Part shown: one piece after another, positions 52,789 through 62,824 of the stretch
Layout: each line of letters starts with the position of its first letter
Numbering within the stretch: the stretch's first letter is position 1
Source of the DNA: Nocardia flavorosea
GTDB taxonomy: Bacteria; Actinomycetota; Actinomycetes; Mycobacteriales; Mycobacteriaceae
Assembly: GCF_015477805.1 (NCBI RefSeq)
Contig: NZ_JADLQL010000001.1
Location: 1,798,001-1,862,000 of the forward strand
DNA length: 64,000 nucleotides
Reading direction: 5' to 3'
Notes under the pieces: model-generated
The model's database searches: none
Told to the model about the DNA's origin: nothing
What the model saw: only the letters and a program-made list of their open reading frames with translations
Position numbers and translations under genes: made by a program

Positions 52789-54168
52789 TCACCCAGCCGG
52801 TTCGATACCGCGTTTTCTCGCTGCTGCACGCGCGCGAACGGTGCATCGTTCGGTGTTCAGGGTCGCGTCGTGCTTCACACCGAGAACCCGGCGGCGAGCA
52901 GCGAGGACCTTCTCGAAAAGCTGTATCGCCTCCTCGACCCGGCCGGCCTGCTCGTAGCTCTCAGCGATTTGTTGCCCGGTGTTGAGGGTGGCCGGGTCAT
53001 CGTCACCGAGCACCCGGCAGCGAACAGCGAAAACCTCCTCGAACAACCGCAACGCCGCGCTGCCCCGCCCCACCTTCCGATACGTCGACGCCAAGTGGTG
53101 CCCCGTCACCAATGTCGCCACCGCATCCTCACCCAACACCCGGCGACGCGCAGCGAAAACCTCCTCGAACAACCCCAGCGCCTCACCGTCGCGCCCCACC
53201 TTCCGATACGCGAAAGCCAAGTCGTGCCCCGTCACCAACGTCGCCACCGCATCCTCACCCAACACCCGGCGACGCGCAGCGAAAACCCTCCCGAACAACT
53301 CGACCGCTTCGGCGTCCCGGCCGACCCGCGCGTAGCCGTGGGCGAGTTTCTGGGCGGCGACCAGGGACTCGGGATGATCGGTTCCGTGGGTTCGGCGTTC
53401 GTCGGCGAGGGTGCGCTCGAGTTCTCCGATGGTCGGTGGGGCGGGGTTCGTGTTGGGGAAGAGGATGACGTGGCCGGCGGCGTTGGTGCTGCGGCGTTGA
53501 GGTTCGGGGTGCCCGTGGCCGCGAAGGCGGCGCCGGGTGTGGACGTAGAGGTCGTCGAGGGGAAGCCCCGGAGAGCTGGTGGTCGTCGCGAGCAACGCAC
53601 CGGTGAAGGCGGTGTGGCGATCTCCCGCGGGCGCGAAAGACGGTTCGTTTCTGGCAGAGGAGGTGATGGTGTAGGTGCCGGCGATATCGGCTTGGCCGAG
53701 AACGGCGTCGGGTCCGTCGGTGAGGGCCTCGAACGCGCGACCGGAGAAGCAGCAGTCCAGAATGAGGATTCGGGTGGCGGCAGGACTGTCGAGTATCGCT
53801 TCGCGCAAGGTGGCGAAGGGCAGTGCGGTCCAGCGGGCCCGGTCGGGGCGGGTGCCGGTCAGCGCCAGATAGAGGCGGCCGCGGCCGTCGAGTAGGCCAT
53901 GGCCGGTGTAGTACACCAGCAGGGTGTCGCCGGCTTGTTCGGCGGCATCTTCGAGAATGTGGCCGATACGAGCGCTGCTGTCCGGATCGGCGATACTCCA
54001 GCAGTTTTCCGGCTTCAGGATGCCGTCGGGGGCGGTGAGCAGTCGGTGCAGATCGGTGAGATTGTTGGCGGCGGCGGGGATATGCGGTAAGCGCTCGTGC
54101 TGGTCGTAGGCGCCGACACCGATCAGAACAGCGCGGGAGTTCTCCCGGTCCGGGCGCCGGGGGCTCAC
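52789..54168 (-). CDS. caspase-like protease with TPR repeats (EACC1-linked effector)
   Basis: 459 residues. The N-terminal caspase/metacaspase-like peptidase (about 10-240) has the catalytic pair His in LLVYYTGHGLLD and Cys in ILILDCCFSGRAFEAL. The C-terminal half holds about four tetratricopeptide repeats of the actinobacterial type, each close to LFEEVFAARRRVLGEDAVAT. The GTG start overlaps the stop of the EACC1 gene (54165-54168). In the effector-associated (EACC1) systems described for multicellular bacteria, such proteases are proposed to execute cell death after infection or stress; that role here is an inference. Confidence 0.85.
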   Translation of the reverse strand: MSPRRPDRENSRAVLIGVGAYDQHERLPHIPAAANNLTDLHRLLTAPDGILKPENCWSIADPDSSARIGHILEDAAEQAGDTLLVYYTGHGLLDGRGRLYLALTGTRPDRARWTALPFATLREAILDSPAATRILILDCCFSGRAFEALTDGPDAVLGQADIAGTYTITSSARNEPSFAPAGDRHTAFTGALLATTTSSPGLPLDDLYVHTRRRLRGHGHPEPQRRSTNAAGHVILFPNTNPAPPTIGELERTLADERRTHGTDHPESLVAAQKLAHGYARVGRDAEAVELFGRVFAARRRVLGEDAVATLVTGHDLAFAYRKVGRDGEALGLFEEVFAARRRVLGEDAVATLVTGHHLASTYRKVGRGSAALRLFEEVFAVRCRVLGDDDPATLNTGQQIAESYEQAGRVEEAIQLFEKVLAARRRVLGVKHDATLNTERCTVRARAAARKRGIEPAG

Positions 54169-54542
54169 TGCGGGGCGTCGGTGGAGTCGGCCAGATCCTG
54201 AATCCGGCGGAGCACATCGGCGGCATCGACCCGTTTGCCGCTGAACTCGACCGAGTCGCCACCTGGCCGGGTGACGGTGACGGTGACGTCGGAGCGCCGG
54301 TGGGTCAGCCAGGTGGTCAGGGATCGAGCCAGTGACGCGACGATGCCGACGGTGGCGCCCGAGCCGAGCGCAACGGTGACGACTTCGGACACCGCACCCA
54401 TATCGCCTTCGCGAACCGGCCTGTCCTGCAGGTGTGCCCGGCCACGCAGGTCATCGTCACCGGACAGCCAGTCCAGCAGTTGCCCGGCGGTATCAGGACC
54501 GTCGTCGGTATGAATCAGCAGCTGCCCGTCGGGTTGCGGCAT
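54165..54542 (-). CDS. effector-associated constant component EACC1-like protein
   Basis: 125 residues. N-terminal QLLIHTDDGPDTAGQLLDWL, a central Gly-rich hydrophobic helix (GSGATVGIVASLARSLTTWL) and a C-terminal strand pair with SDVTVTVTRPGGDSVEFSGK. This matches, from memory, the EACC1 domain that always accompanies effector modules such as caspases. The ATG at 54542 follows GGGGAGG. Co-translated with the caspase-TPR protein. Confidence 0.78.
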   Translation of the reverse strand: MPQPDGQLLIHTDDGPDTAGQLLDWLSGDDDLRGRAHLQDRPVREGDMGAVSEVVTVALGSGATVGIVASLARSLTTWLTHRRSDVTVTVTRPGGDSVEFSGKRVDAADVLRRIQDLADSTDAPQ

Positions 54543-54857
54543 TTTCGGTGTCCTCCCCGTCGTCGTCTTTCCTGCGCGAGTTCCGGTGCCGCGCAGCGGA
54601 ACTGTCCGCGGCACAGTCATGAACAAACCTTAGGGCGTGGACACGATCTGCCTTGGGGGTTCGGGGTGATCCGTGCGGCTCGCAACATACCTTCTCGGGT
54701 AGTGGTGCTGGAACAGCCAGGCGGCCCGGCCCCTCACGACCCCCTCGGTGTGTCGGCGGCGGCGGGACGATCGTCCGTCGCCGGCGGCAGGCTTCGTGCC
54801 CCTCCGGTACGGCAGCAGCCGGGTAGAGTCGGCCCGGTCCACGACTGCGGAGGTTCG
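54543..54857. other. divergent promoter region, nothing recognised
   Basis: 315 bases between the EACC1 and ABC ATPase starts. No gene or clear repeat seen; expected to hold both promoters. Confidence 0.5.
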
Positions 54858-55736
54858 ATGCTCGAGGTAACGCATCTGGTGCGCCGGTTCGGCGACAAAA
54901 CAGCCGTCGACGATGTGTCGTTCAGTGTGGAACCGGGTGCGCTCACCGGGTTCGTCGGCGGCAACGGCGCAGGCAAGACCACGACGATGCGGATGATCAT
55001 GGGTGTGCTGGCCGTCCACGGCGGCCAGGTGCGCTGGAACGGGCGTCCGGTGACGGTCGCCGATCGGCGTTCGTTCGGGTACATGCCGGAGGAACGCGGA
55101 CTGTACCCGAAACAGCCGGTGCGGGATCAGTTGGTGTATCTGGCCCGGTTGCGGGGGCTTTCGGCGGCCGAAGGCAGGCGGCGGACCGCGGACCTGCTGG
55201 AGCGGTTCGGGCTCGCAGACCGGGGGAAGGACAAGCTGGAATCGCTGTCGCTCGGCAATCAGCAGCGGGTGCAGATCGCGGCGGCGGTGGTGGCGCAACC
55301 GGCAGCGCTGGTACTGGATGAGCCGTTCTCCGGGCTGGATCCGGTCGCGGTGGATTCCATGGCGGATCTGCTGGCCGAATACGCCGGGCAGGGGGTGCCG
55401 GTGCTGTTCTCCTCGCACCAGCTGGATCTGGTGGAGCGGCTGTGCGACCGGCTGGTGATCCTGGCGAACGGGCGGGTCGTCGCGCAGGGCTCGGCGGCCG
55501 AACTCCGGGCGGCCGGTGCGCTGCGATACCGGTTGCAGACCGGTTCGGATACCGGCTGGTTGAACGAGTTCGCAGGGGTGAGTGTGGTCGAACGCAACGG
55601 GGCGGCAGTGCTGCTCGAGCTGACCGGCGCGACCACCGACCAGGTGCTCACCGAGGCGCTGGCGCGCGGGTCGGTACACGAATTCGCCGAGGTGCGGCCG
55701 TCGGTCGCGGAGATCTTCCGGGAGGTGACGGCATGA
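54858..55736 (+). CDS. ABC exporter ATP-binding protein (NatA-like)
   Basis: 292 residues. Walker A GGNGAGKTTTM, Q-loop region YMPEERGLYPKQPV, signature LSLGNQQRVQIAAAVV, Walker B ALVLDEPFSGLDP and H-loop FSSHQLDLVE. The C-terminal extension fits NatA/YhaQ-type exporters. Coupled by ATGA to the permease. Substrate unknown (ions or antibiotics in relatives). Confidence 0.92.
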   Translation: MLEVTHLVRRFGDKTAVDDVSFSVEPGALTGFVGGNGAGKTTTMRMIMGVLAVHGGQVRWNGRPVTVADRRSFGYMPEERGLYPKQPVRDQLVYLARLRGLSAAEGRRRTADLLERFGLADRGKDKLESLSLGNQQRVQIAAAVVAQPAALVLDEPFSGLDPVAVDSMADLLAEYAGQGVPVLFSSHQLDLVERLCDRLVILANGRVVAQGSAAELRAAGALRYRLQTGSDTGWLNEFAGVSVVERNGAAVLLELTGATTDQVLTEALARGSVHEFAEVRPSVAEIFREVTA

Positions 55737-57001
55737 ACGGGTCGGGCCCGGAGGCAGCCGCGGAGCGTGACCACGGAGGAACCCCGGTCATGCCGAATGG
55801 CAGGGCAGGCCGAAAGGCGGCAGCGGAGACGGCGCCGCGGGGCGTGTGGCGGATCGTCACCGAACGTGAGGTCATGGTCAAGCTGCGCGACCGCAACTTC
55901 CTGATCTCGACGGTCATCACGATCGTGGCGATCATCGGATCGCTGGCCGTCAGCGGTTTTCTGAGCGGCCGCGCCGAAACGGTCGAGATCGCGGTCACCG
56001 GAACGGACGCCGGCCAGGTGGTGCGGACGGCCGGCGGACTCGCCGAACTCGCCGACAGCAATGTCACCTTCACCACCCGGCCGGTCGCCGACCGCACCGC
56101 CGTCGAACAGCTGGTGCGCGACGGGGAGGCCGACGCGGGCCTGGTGGCCGGATCCGAGGGGTGGCGGCTTATCGGCAAGGAATCGGTGAACGACGAGGTC
56201 AACACCTATGTGACGACCGCCGCGCAGCAACTCGCGCTGCAACGCAACGCCGAAGCGGCGGGCACCTCACTCGAAGAACTCGGCCGCGGCGGCCAGGTGA
56301 CCTACGACGTACTCGACGAATCCGCGGTCGACCCGGCTTTCGCGCAGATCATGACATTCGTGTTCGCGTTCCTGTTCTATGTCGCCTCGCTGCTGTTCGG
56401 GATGTCCATCGCGCAGAGCGTGGTCGAAGAGAAGCAGAACCGGATCGTCGAAATCCTCGCCAGCGCGATACCGCTGCGGCAGTTGCTGATCGGCAAGATC
56501 GTCGGCAACACCCTGATGGCATTCGGGCAGCTCGTACTGTTCGCGGCCGCGGGGCTGGCCGGGCTGGCGATCATGGGAAGCAGCGAGCGCATCACTCAGA
56601 TCGCGGGCGCGGCAGGCTGGTTCATCGTCTTCTTCCTCGTCGGCTTCCTCGCCCTGGCCAGCCTGTGGGCCGTCGCCGGTTCGCTCGCGACCCGCAACGA
56701 GGATCTGCAATCGACGTCCACCCCGCTGAGCATGCTGATCATGATCGTGCTGTTCCTCGGCATCTTCGTATCCGGCACAGCGCAGACCATCTCGTCCTAC
56801 GTACCGATCGTCTCCATCGTCACCATGCCCGCCCGCCTCGCCGAAGGCACGGCCGCATGGTGGGAGCCGCTGGTCTCCCTCGCCATCATGGCGGCAACCG
56901 CCTACGCAATCGTGGTCGTCGCGGAACGCATCTACCGCCGCTCACTGATGCAGACCCAAGGACGCCTGACGTACCGCCAGGCGCTCAACGTCGAGGATTG
57001 A
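55733..57001 (+). CDS. ABC exporter permease (NatB-like, ABC-2)
   Basis: 422 residues. One N-terminal helix, a large extracytoplasmic domain (about 65-205), then five to six helices with VVEEKQNRIVEILASAIPLR, the ABC-2 coupling signature. Partner of the upstream ATPase (4-bp overlap). Confidence 0.9.
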   Translation: MNGSGPEAAAERDHGGTPVMPNGRAGRKAAAETAPRGVWRIVTEREVMVKLRDRNFLISTVITIVAIIGSLAVSGFLSGRAETVEIAVTGTDAGQVVRTAGGLAELADSNVTFTTRPVADRTAVEQLVRDGEADAGLVAGSEGWRLIGKESVNDEVNTYVTTAAQQLALQRNAEAAGTSLEELGRGGQVTYDVLDESAVDPAFAQIMTFVFAFLFYVASLLFGMSIAQSVVEEKQNRIVEILASAIPLRQLLIGKIVGNTLMAFGQLVLFAAAGLAGLAIMGSSERITQIAGAAGWFIVFFLVGFLALASLWAVAGSLATRNEDLQSTSTPLSMLIMIVLFLGIFVSGTAQTISSYVPIVSIVTMPARLAEGTAAWWEPLVSLAIMAATAYAIVVVAERIYRRSLMQTQGRLTYRQALNVED

Positions 57002-57131
57002 CACTCGATTCCAGCCGAGCCGCCGCCGCTTCGTCGCGGCGCAGGGGCGGTGGCGGTGGCGTCGAGACGCCCACAGACTTCCAGGACGGCGTACAACAAC
57101 TATCCGAGCCGAGCCGGGGTCACGGAGGGGA

Positions 57132-57575
57132 TCAGAGGGGAATGATGCGGACAGCCGGACCGCACAGTGTGGACATATCGTCGGCATCGCTGGTCAGCAC
57201 GACCACTGGAGCGGGCTGACGTAACACCATTTCCGCGACCACGGCGTCGATGGCGTACTTGTGGCCGTGGAGTCCGGTATCGAGCAGTATCGCCGAGGCG
57301 GCCCTTGCCGCCGTCTCGTCGACGTGTTCGATCCGAATACCGGACAACAGCCAGTTCAGGCGCGTCCGGTTCGTTTTCCGGTGCGTCGCCTCGATGATGG
57401 TCAGCGCGCTCACGACGACCTCCATACCACGCGCCCGCGCTTCCGCAATCAGTGCGACGACCGGCGGGGAATCGTCCACCAGCCGGGAAAACCCCTCAGA
57501 GTCGAGGACAGCAGTACCGCCCTGTGCAGCGGGCGGGCGACGGGACACGGGTGGGTTCAGCTTGCCGTGGGCCAT
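57132..57575 (-). CDS. PIN-domain protein (VapC-like toxin)
   Basis: 147 residues. PIN acidic residues are seen in TAVLDSEGF, TIIEATHRK, KYAIDAVVAE and TSDADDMS. Such proteins are Mg-dependent RNases. The first 15-20 residues (Pro-rich) may be non-native if translation starts later. It overlaps the upstream antitoxin-like gene by 19 bases, the usual vapBC order. Confidence 0.82.
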   Translation of the reverse strand: MAHGKLNPPVSRRPPAAQGGTAVLDSEGFSRLVDDSPPVVALIAEARARGMEVVVSALTIIEATHRKTNRTRLNWLLSGIRIEHVDETAARAASAILLDTGLHGHKYAIDAVVAEMVLRQPAPVVVLTSDADDMSTLCGPAVRIIPL

Positions 57576-57841
57576 TGCCCCGGCTCGGCCAGCGCACGAT
57601 CGAACGCTTCCTTTGCTCGCTGCCTTTCGCCGGCCGGCAGCGGGCCACTGCGCTGCTCGTAGTCGGCGAGGTATTCGTCGAGGATCAGGCCACGCAATTC
57701 ACGCTCCACCGCCGAAGCCACGAACGAGGAGAACTCCCGTTTACCCACTCGCTGCCGGATGGCTTCGGCAGTGCCCTCCGACATCGACAGGCTGATCCGC
57801 GTCGCAGGCCCCTCACCGATGCCGTATTCCTGCTCACCCAT
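57557..57841 (-). CDS. putative antitoxin of the PIN toxin (VapB-like)
   Basis: 94 residues with a ribbon-helix-helix-like N-terminus (TRISLSMSEGTAEAIRQRVG then KREFSSFVASAVERELRG) and an acidic C-terminal helix for toxin binding. First gene of the pair; AT-rich promoter DNA lies upstream. Confidence 0.8.
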   Translation of the reverse strand: MGEQEYGIGEGPATRISLSMSEGTAEAIRQRVGKREFSSFVASAVERELRGLILDEYLADYEQRSGPLPAGERQRAKEAFDRALAEPGQWPTAS

Positions 57842-57888
57842 GCCGCGATATTATCAAACCGATTAGGAAACGAAGGGTACCCACGAGA

Positions 57889-57924
57889 AAAGGGGCCCTT
57901 CCGCGGTTGCGGAAGGGCCCCTTT
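57889..57924 (-). terminator. strong intrinsic terminator of ilvC
   Basis: A perfect 16-bp stem (57889-57904 with 57909-57924) and a 4-base loop. On the minus strand it is followed by a T-run continuing TTTTC. Lies just after the ilvC stop, ending the ilvBNC transcript. Confidence 0.88.
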
Positions 57925-57946
57925 CAGCGCTGGATCAGCGAAACGC

Positions 57947-59059
<1,113 letters not shown>

Positions 59060-59563
59060 TCAGCGGGTGGCGGTGATCGATTTGGGTCCGCGGCCCACGG
59101 CCACCACCCCGGATTGCACGATCTCGCGGATGCCGTACGGCTCGAGCATCCGCAGCAGGGCGTCGAGCTTGGAGCGGGTGCCGGTCGCTTCGACGGTGAG
59201 GGCGTCGGGCGAGACGTCGATCACCTTGGCGCGGAACAGGTTCACCGATTCGATGACCTGGGTGCGCACGCTGGCGTCGGCGCGGACCTTCACCAGGATC
59301 AGTTCGCGGGCCACCGAGGTCTCCGGGTCCTGCTCCACGATCTTGATGACGTTCACCAGCTTGTTCAGCTGTTTGGTGACCTGCTCCAGCGGCAGATCGT
59401 CCACGGTGACCACGATGGTCATCCGGGAGATCTCCTTGACCTCGGTGGCGCCCACCGCCAGGGATTCGATATTGAATCCGCGGCGGGAGAACAGGCTGGC
59501 CACCCGGGCCAGCACACCGGGCTTGTCCTCGACCAGGACGCTGAGGGTGTGGGTTGTGCTCAC
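59060..59563 (-). CDS. ilvN: acetolactate synthase small (regulatory) subunit
   Basis: 167 residues with an N-terminal ACT domain ([32 protein letters not shown]) and the ALS_ss_C domain. Confers valine feedback inhibition on IlvB. The GTG start overlaps the ilvB stop (59560-59563). Confidence 0.97.
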   Translation of the reverse strand: MSTTHTLSVLVEDKPGVLARVASLFSRRGFNIESLAVGATEVKEISRMTIVVTVDDLPLEQVTKQLNKLVNVIKIVEQDPETSVARELILVKVRADASVRTQVIESVNLFRAKVIDVSPDALTVEATGTRSKLDALLRMLEPYGIREIVQSGVVAVGRGPKSITATR

Positions 59564-61485
59564 TGGGGGTTCCCCTCGGTCTCGTTCTGCTCCCGGGTCA
59601 TGGCCTCGTGGATGACGGCCGGTTCGGCGGCCTGCTCGTCCTCGTCGAACAACGGGCGGATCCCGCGGGCGGCCATGATCTCGTCGTTACTGGTACCGGC
59701 CGCGACCATCGGCCACACCTGGGCGTCCTTGCCGACGATGAAATCGATCACCACGGGCCGGTCGTTGATCGACTGCGCCTCACGGATCGCGGCCTCCACG
59801 TCCTCTTCCTTCTCCACCCGGATGCCGTGGCAGCCCAGCGCCTCGGCCAGCTTCACGAAATCGGGGATGCGCAGACCGTGGGTCTTGAGGTCGGTGTTGG
59901 AGTAGCGCTGGTCGTAGAACAGCGTCTGCCACTGCCGCACCATGCCCAGATTGCCGTTGTTGATGAGCGCGACCTTGATCGGCACACCCTCCACGGCGCA
60001 GGTGGCCAGTTCCTGGTTGGTCATCTGGAAGCAGCCGTCGCCGTCGACCGCCCACACTTCGCGGTCGGGCATACCCATCTTGGCGCCCATGGCAGCGGGC
60101 ACGGCGTAACCCATGGTTCCGGCGCCGCCGGAGTTCAGCCAGGTGCGCGGCTTCTCATACTTGACGAACTGGGCGGCCCACATCTGGTGCTGGCCGACGC
60201 CCGCGCAGTAGATGGCCTCCGGACCGGCGAGGCGACCCAGGGTTTCGATGACGTACTCCGGTGAGAGCGCACCGTCCGAGGGCGCGGTCCAGCCCAGCGG
60301 GTAAGCATCGCGGATGCCGTCGAGGTAGGTCCACCAGGCAGTCAGGTCCAGCTCGATACCGGCCGGGTCGGCGCGCAGGGTTTCGATCAGTTCGGTGAGC
60401 ACCTCGCGGCAGTCGCCCACGATCGGGACATCGGCGTGGCGGTTCTTCCCGATCTCGGCGGGGTCGATATCGGCGTGGATGACCAGCGCATCCGGGGCAA
60501 AGGAATCCAGCTGGCCGGTGACGCGGTCGTCGAACCGGGCGCCGAGGGTGATCAGCAGATCGGATTTCTGCAGCGCCGCCACCGCGGCCACCGTGCCGTG
60601 CATACCCGGCATACCGAGGTTCAGCTTGTGACTGTCGGGGAACGCGCCCCGCGCCATCAGGGTGGTGACCACCGGGATACCGGTGAGTTCGGCCAGCTCC
60701 AGCAGTTCGGCCGACGCCTCGGACTTGATCACACCGCCACCGACGTACAAGACCGGCGCGGTGGCCTCGGCGATCAACCGGGCCGCCTCCCGCACCTGCT
60801 TACCGTGCGGTTTGGTGACCGGGCGGTACCCGGGCAGCCGCATCTCCGGCGGCCAGCTGAAGGTGGTCTGCTCCTGCAGCACATCCTTCGGGATATCCAC
60901 CAGCACCACGCCGGGCCGCCCGCTGGAGGCCAGATAGAAGGCCTCGGCGAGGATGCGCGGGATATCGGCGCCTTCCTTGATCAGGAAGTTGTGCTTGGTG
61001 ATCGGCATGGTGATGCCGGAGATATCGGCTTCCTGGAAGGCGTCGGTGCCGATCAGGCTGCGCCCCACCTGGCCGGTGATCGCGACCATCGGCACCGAAT
61101 CCATCTGGGCGTCGGCGATGGGGGTCACCAGGTTGGTCGCGCCCGGGCCGGATGTGGCCATACACACACCGACCTTGCCGGTGGCCTGCGCATACCCGGT
61201 AGCGGCGTGGCCGGCGCCCTGCTCGTGCCGGACGAGCACATGGCGGACCTTGGTGGAATCGAAGAGGGGGTCGTAGACGGGCAGCACCGCGCCGCCGGGA
61301 ATGCCGAATACGGTGTCGACGCCGAGCTCCTCGAGGGAGCGGACGACGGACTGCGCGCCGGTGACCCGCTCGGGCGGTACCTGGCGGCGGTTCGCCGGGG
61401 TGGTCGGAGCACCGGCCGAGGCCGGCGGGTTCGAAGGCGCGGGCTTGCGGGCCGCGGGCCCGGGCCGGGTAGTTGGTGCGCTCAC
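59560..61485 (-). CDS. ilvB: acetolactate synthase large subunit
   Basis: 641 residues. ThDP enzyme: N-terminal [14 protein letters not shown], catalytic Glu in [16 protein letters not shown], central FAD-binding domain and ThDP motif [15 protein letters not shown]. The N-terminal 40 residues are Pro/Ala-rich. Forms acetolactate. Start GTG at 61485 after AAGGA. Preceded by a leader peptide and attenuator. Confidence 0.97.
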   Translation of the reverse strand: MSAPTTRPGPAARKPAPSNPPASAGAPTTPANRRQVPPERVTGAQSVVRSLEELGVDTVFGIPGGAVLPVYDPLFDSTKVRHVLVRHEQGAGHAATGYAQATGKVGVCMATSGPGATNLVTPIADAQMDSVPMVAITGQVGRSLIGTDAFQEADISGITMPITKHNFLIKEGADIPRILAEAFYLASSGRPGVVLVDIPKDVLQEQTTFSWPPEMRLPGYRPVTKPHGKQVREAARLIAEATAPVLYVGGGVIKSEASAELLELAELTGIPVVTTLMARGAFPDSHKLNLGMPGMHGTVAAVAALQKSDLLITLGARFDDRVTGQLDSFAPDALVIHADIDPAEIGKNRHADVPIVGDCREVLTELIETLRADPAGIELDLTAWWTYLDGIRDAYPLGWTAPSDGALSPEYVIETLGRLAGPEAIYCAGVGQHQMWAAQFVKYEKPRTWLNSGGAGTMGYAVPAAMGAKMGMPDREVWAVDGDGCFQMTNQELATCAVEGVPIKVALINNGNLGMVRQWQTLFYDQRYSNTDLKTHGLRIPDFVKLAEALGCHGIRVEKEEDVEAAIREAQSINDRPVVIDFIVGKDAQVWPMVAAGTSNDEIMAARGIRPLFDEDEQAAEPAVIHEAMTREQNETEGNPQ

Positions 61486-61526
61486 CGTCTTGGTTCCTTA
61501 CTGCTTGTCGTTCACTTGTCCCGACA

Positions 61527-61562
61527 TAAAAAATCCCCCGACAGCCGGTGGCTGTTCGAGGG
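61527..61562 (-). terminator. ilvB transcription attenuator
   Basis: Bases 61535-61562 form a hairpin (ACAGCC paired with GGCTGT around a 3-base loop, extended by CCCCCG with CGAGGG). On the minus strand it is followed by a run of six Ts (61528-61533). It lies between the leader peptide stop and the ilvB start, so it should end transcription unless leader translation stalls. Confidence 0.82.
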
Positions 61563-61604
61563 TGGCGCGTCGCAGTGCGAGCTGACGTATGCGGATCGTC
61601 TGGC

Positions 61605-61658
61605 TCAGCGCTGGACGCGCCGGCCGATTACGAGCAACTCGATTCGATTCACGCGCAT
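61605..61658 (-). CDS. ilv leader peptide
   Basis: 17 codons, MRVNRIELLVIGRRVQR, containing Ile-Glu-Leu-Leu-Val-Ile in its centre. It lies 120 bases upstream of ilvB with an intrinsic terminator between. Ribosome stalling at these Ile/Leu/Val codons when charged tRNAs are scarce would free the downstream genes, as shown for C. glutamicum ilvBNC. No ribosome site is visible, and a TTGACT (61684-61689) lies about 26 bases upstream, consistent with a nearly leaderless start. Confidence 0.8.
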   Translation of the reverse strand: MRVNRIELLVIGRRVQR

Positions 61659-61768
61659 GACGGTATGTGTGCGTGTGGTGCAGAGTCAAACAGCTGACCG
61701 CTGTCTTCTCATTATGTGAGAAGGTAGCGGGTGCTCACGCCCGTCCACCATGATGCGAGGATGGTGGT

Positions 61769-62413
61769 GTGTCATCACCGCATCAGTCCGTGCCACCACC
61801 GGAATCGTCCCATATCCCCGCGGCCGCGGAGGTAACGGGTGGGGATACTGCGCCGCCGGGGCCGACTCGTGTGATCCGCATGACACGTCTGGCCTTCCTC
61901 GGGGTTTTCATCCTGGCGATGTGTGTGTTCTTCCCGATCGTCGGCTGGCCGGCCGCGCTGTTCTGGCTGGCGCTGATCCCGATCGCCGCCATCGTCTGGA
62001 TCCTGCGCACCCAGACCACGGTGTCGCCGAACGGCCTGGACCTGCGTTCGGTGTTCTCCTCCCGGCATATCGACTGGGAGCAACTGAAGGGCGTGAGCAT
62101 TCCCAAACGCGGCTACGTGCGCGCGCACCTCGACGACGACACCGAGGTGCCGCTCCCGGCCGTGAGCTACGACCGGCTGCGCGATCTGGTGGACGCCTCC
62201 GGCGGGCGGATCCCCGATCCGTTCGCACTTCCCGATCCGGACGCGGCGCCCGAATCCGGCACCGACACGGCGTCCGCCGACGAAGATCCGCGCGACACCG
62301 GCAAGGCGCGCAACACCGGGCCAGGGGACGACTCACGCAGCCCGGACGCCGGTGACGACTCTCCCAACCCGCCCGCCGCGGACAGCGGCAACGACTCCTC
62401 GGCCACGAACTAG
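61769..62413 (+). CDS. PH-domain membrane protein (CFP6/Rv3004-like)
   Basis: 214 residues. Two membrane helices (LAFLGVFILAMCVFFPIVGW and ALFWLALIPIAAIVWIL), then a bacterial PH-like domain (TTVSPNGLDLRSVFSSRHID, WEQLKGVSIPKRGYV) and an acidic Ser/Asp-rich disordered tail. In mycobacteria the homologous antigen gene also sits beside ilvB divergently. Function unknown. GTG start. Confidence 0.87.
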   Translation: MSSPHQSVPPPESSHIPAAAEVTGGDTAPPGPTRVIRMTRLAFLGVFILAMCVFFPIVGWPAALFWLALIPIAAIVWILRTQTTVSPNGLDLRSVFSSRHIDWEQLKGVSIPKRGYVRAHLDDDTEVPLPAVSYDRLRDLVDASGGRIPDPFALPDPDAAPESGTDTASADEDPRDTGKARNTGPGDDSRSPDAGDDSPNPPAADSGNDSSATN

Positions 62414-62824
62414 ACCCACCTCCGCACACTCGCACCCTGTCGATGACGCGTTGCCGATAACGAACTCGCCGGCCATCGGCACGCCCGATACGACGATCTT
62501 CCCGGCGAACTCACTACCGGATACGAGGCCGGGGCAGCACCGCGATCCGGTACCTGCCGCCGGCGGCGGGGCGTCCGAGAAACCGATGACCCCGGCGCAC
62601 ACACGCCCCCGCCTGCCCGCGTCCGGGACGACGGCGTCGATCGACCCCGGTCCGAGGTCCGGCGCCGGGGTTCGTTTCGTCCGGGCCGACACCGGCCCCG
62701 AGCGGGCTTGCGGCCGGGAGTAGCCTGAGAAAACGCCGATCGCACCTCCAGCAGCGGGCATCCGCGGCCGGGCGATACGGCGTCGTCGCATTGTCCAGCC
62801 CCCGCGACCAGACCGAGGACACCC
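62414..62824. other. ilvD upstream region, no gene recognised
   Basis: 411 bases without a supported gene. No clear leader peptide or terminator like that of ilvB is visible; it should contain the ilvD promoter. Confidence 0.5.

Noticed and set aside
61498..61689. 63-codon minus-strand frame over the ilv leader
   Set aside because: It overlaps the shorter, codon-biased leader peptide and reads through the attenuator hairpin, so the 17-codon frame is the better candidate.
62414..62824. Second leader peptide or attenuator before ilvD
   Set aside because: No short Ile/Leu/Val-rich frame followed by a hairpin and T-run was found.
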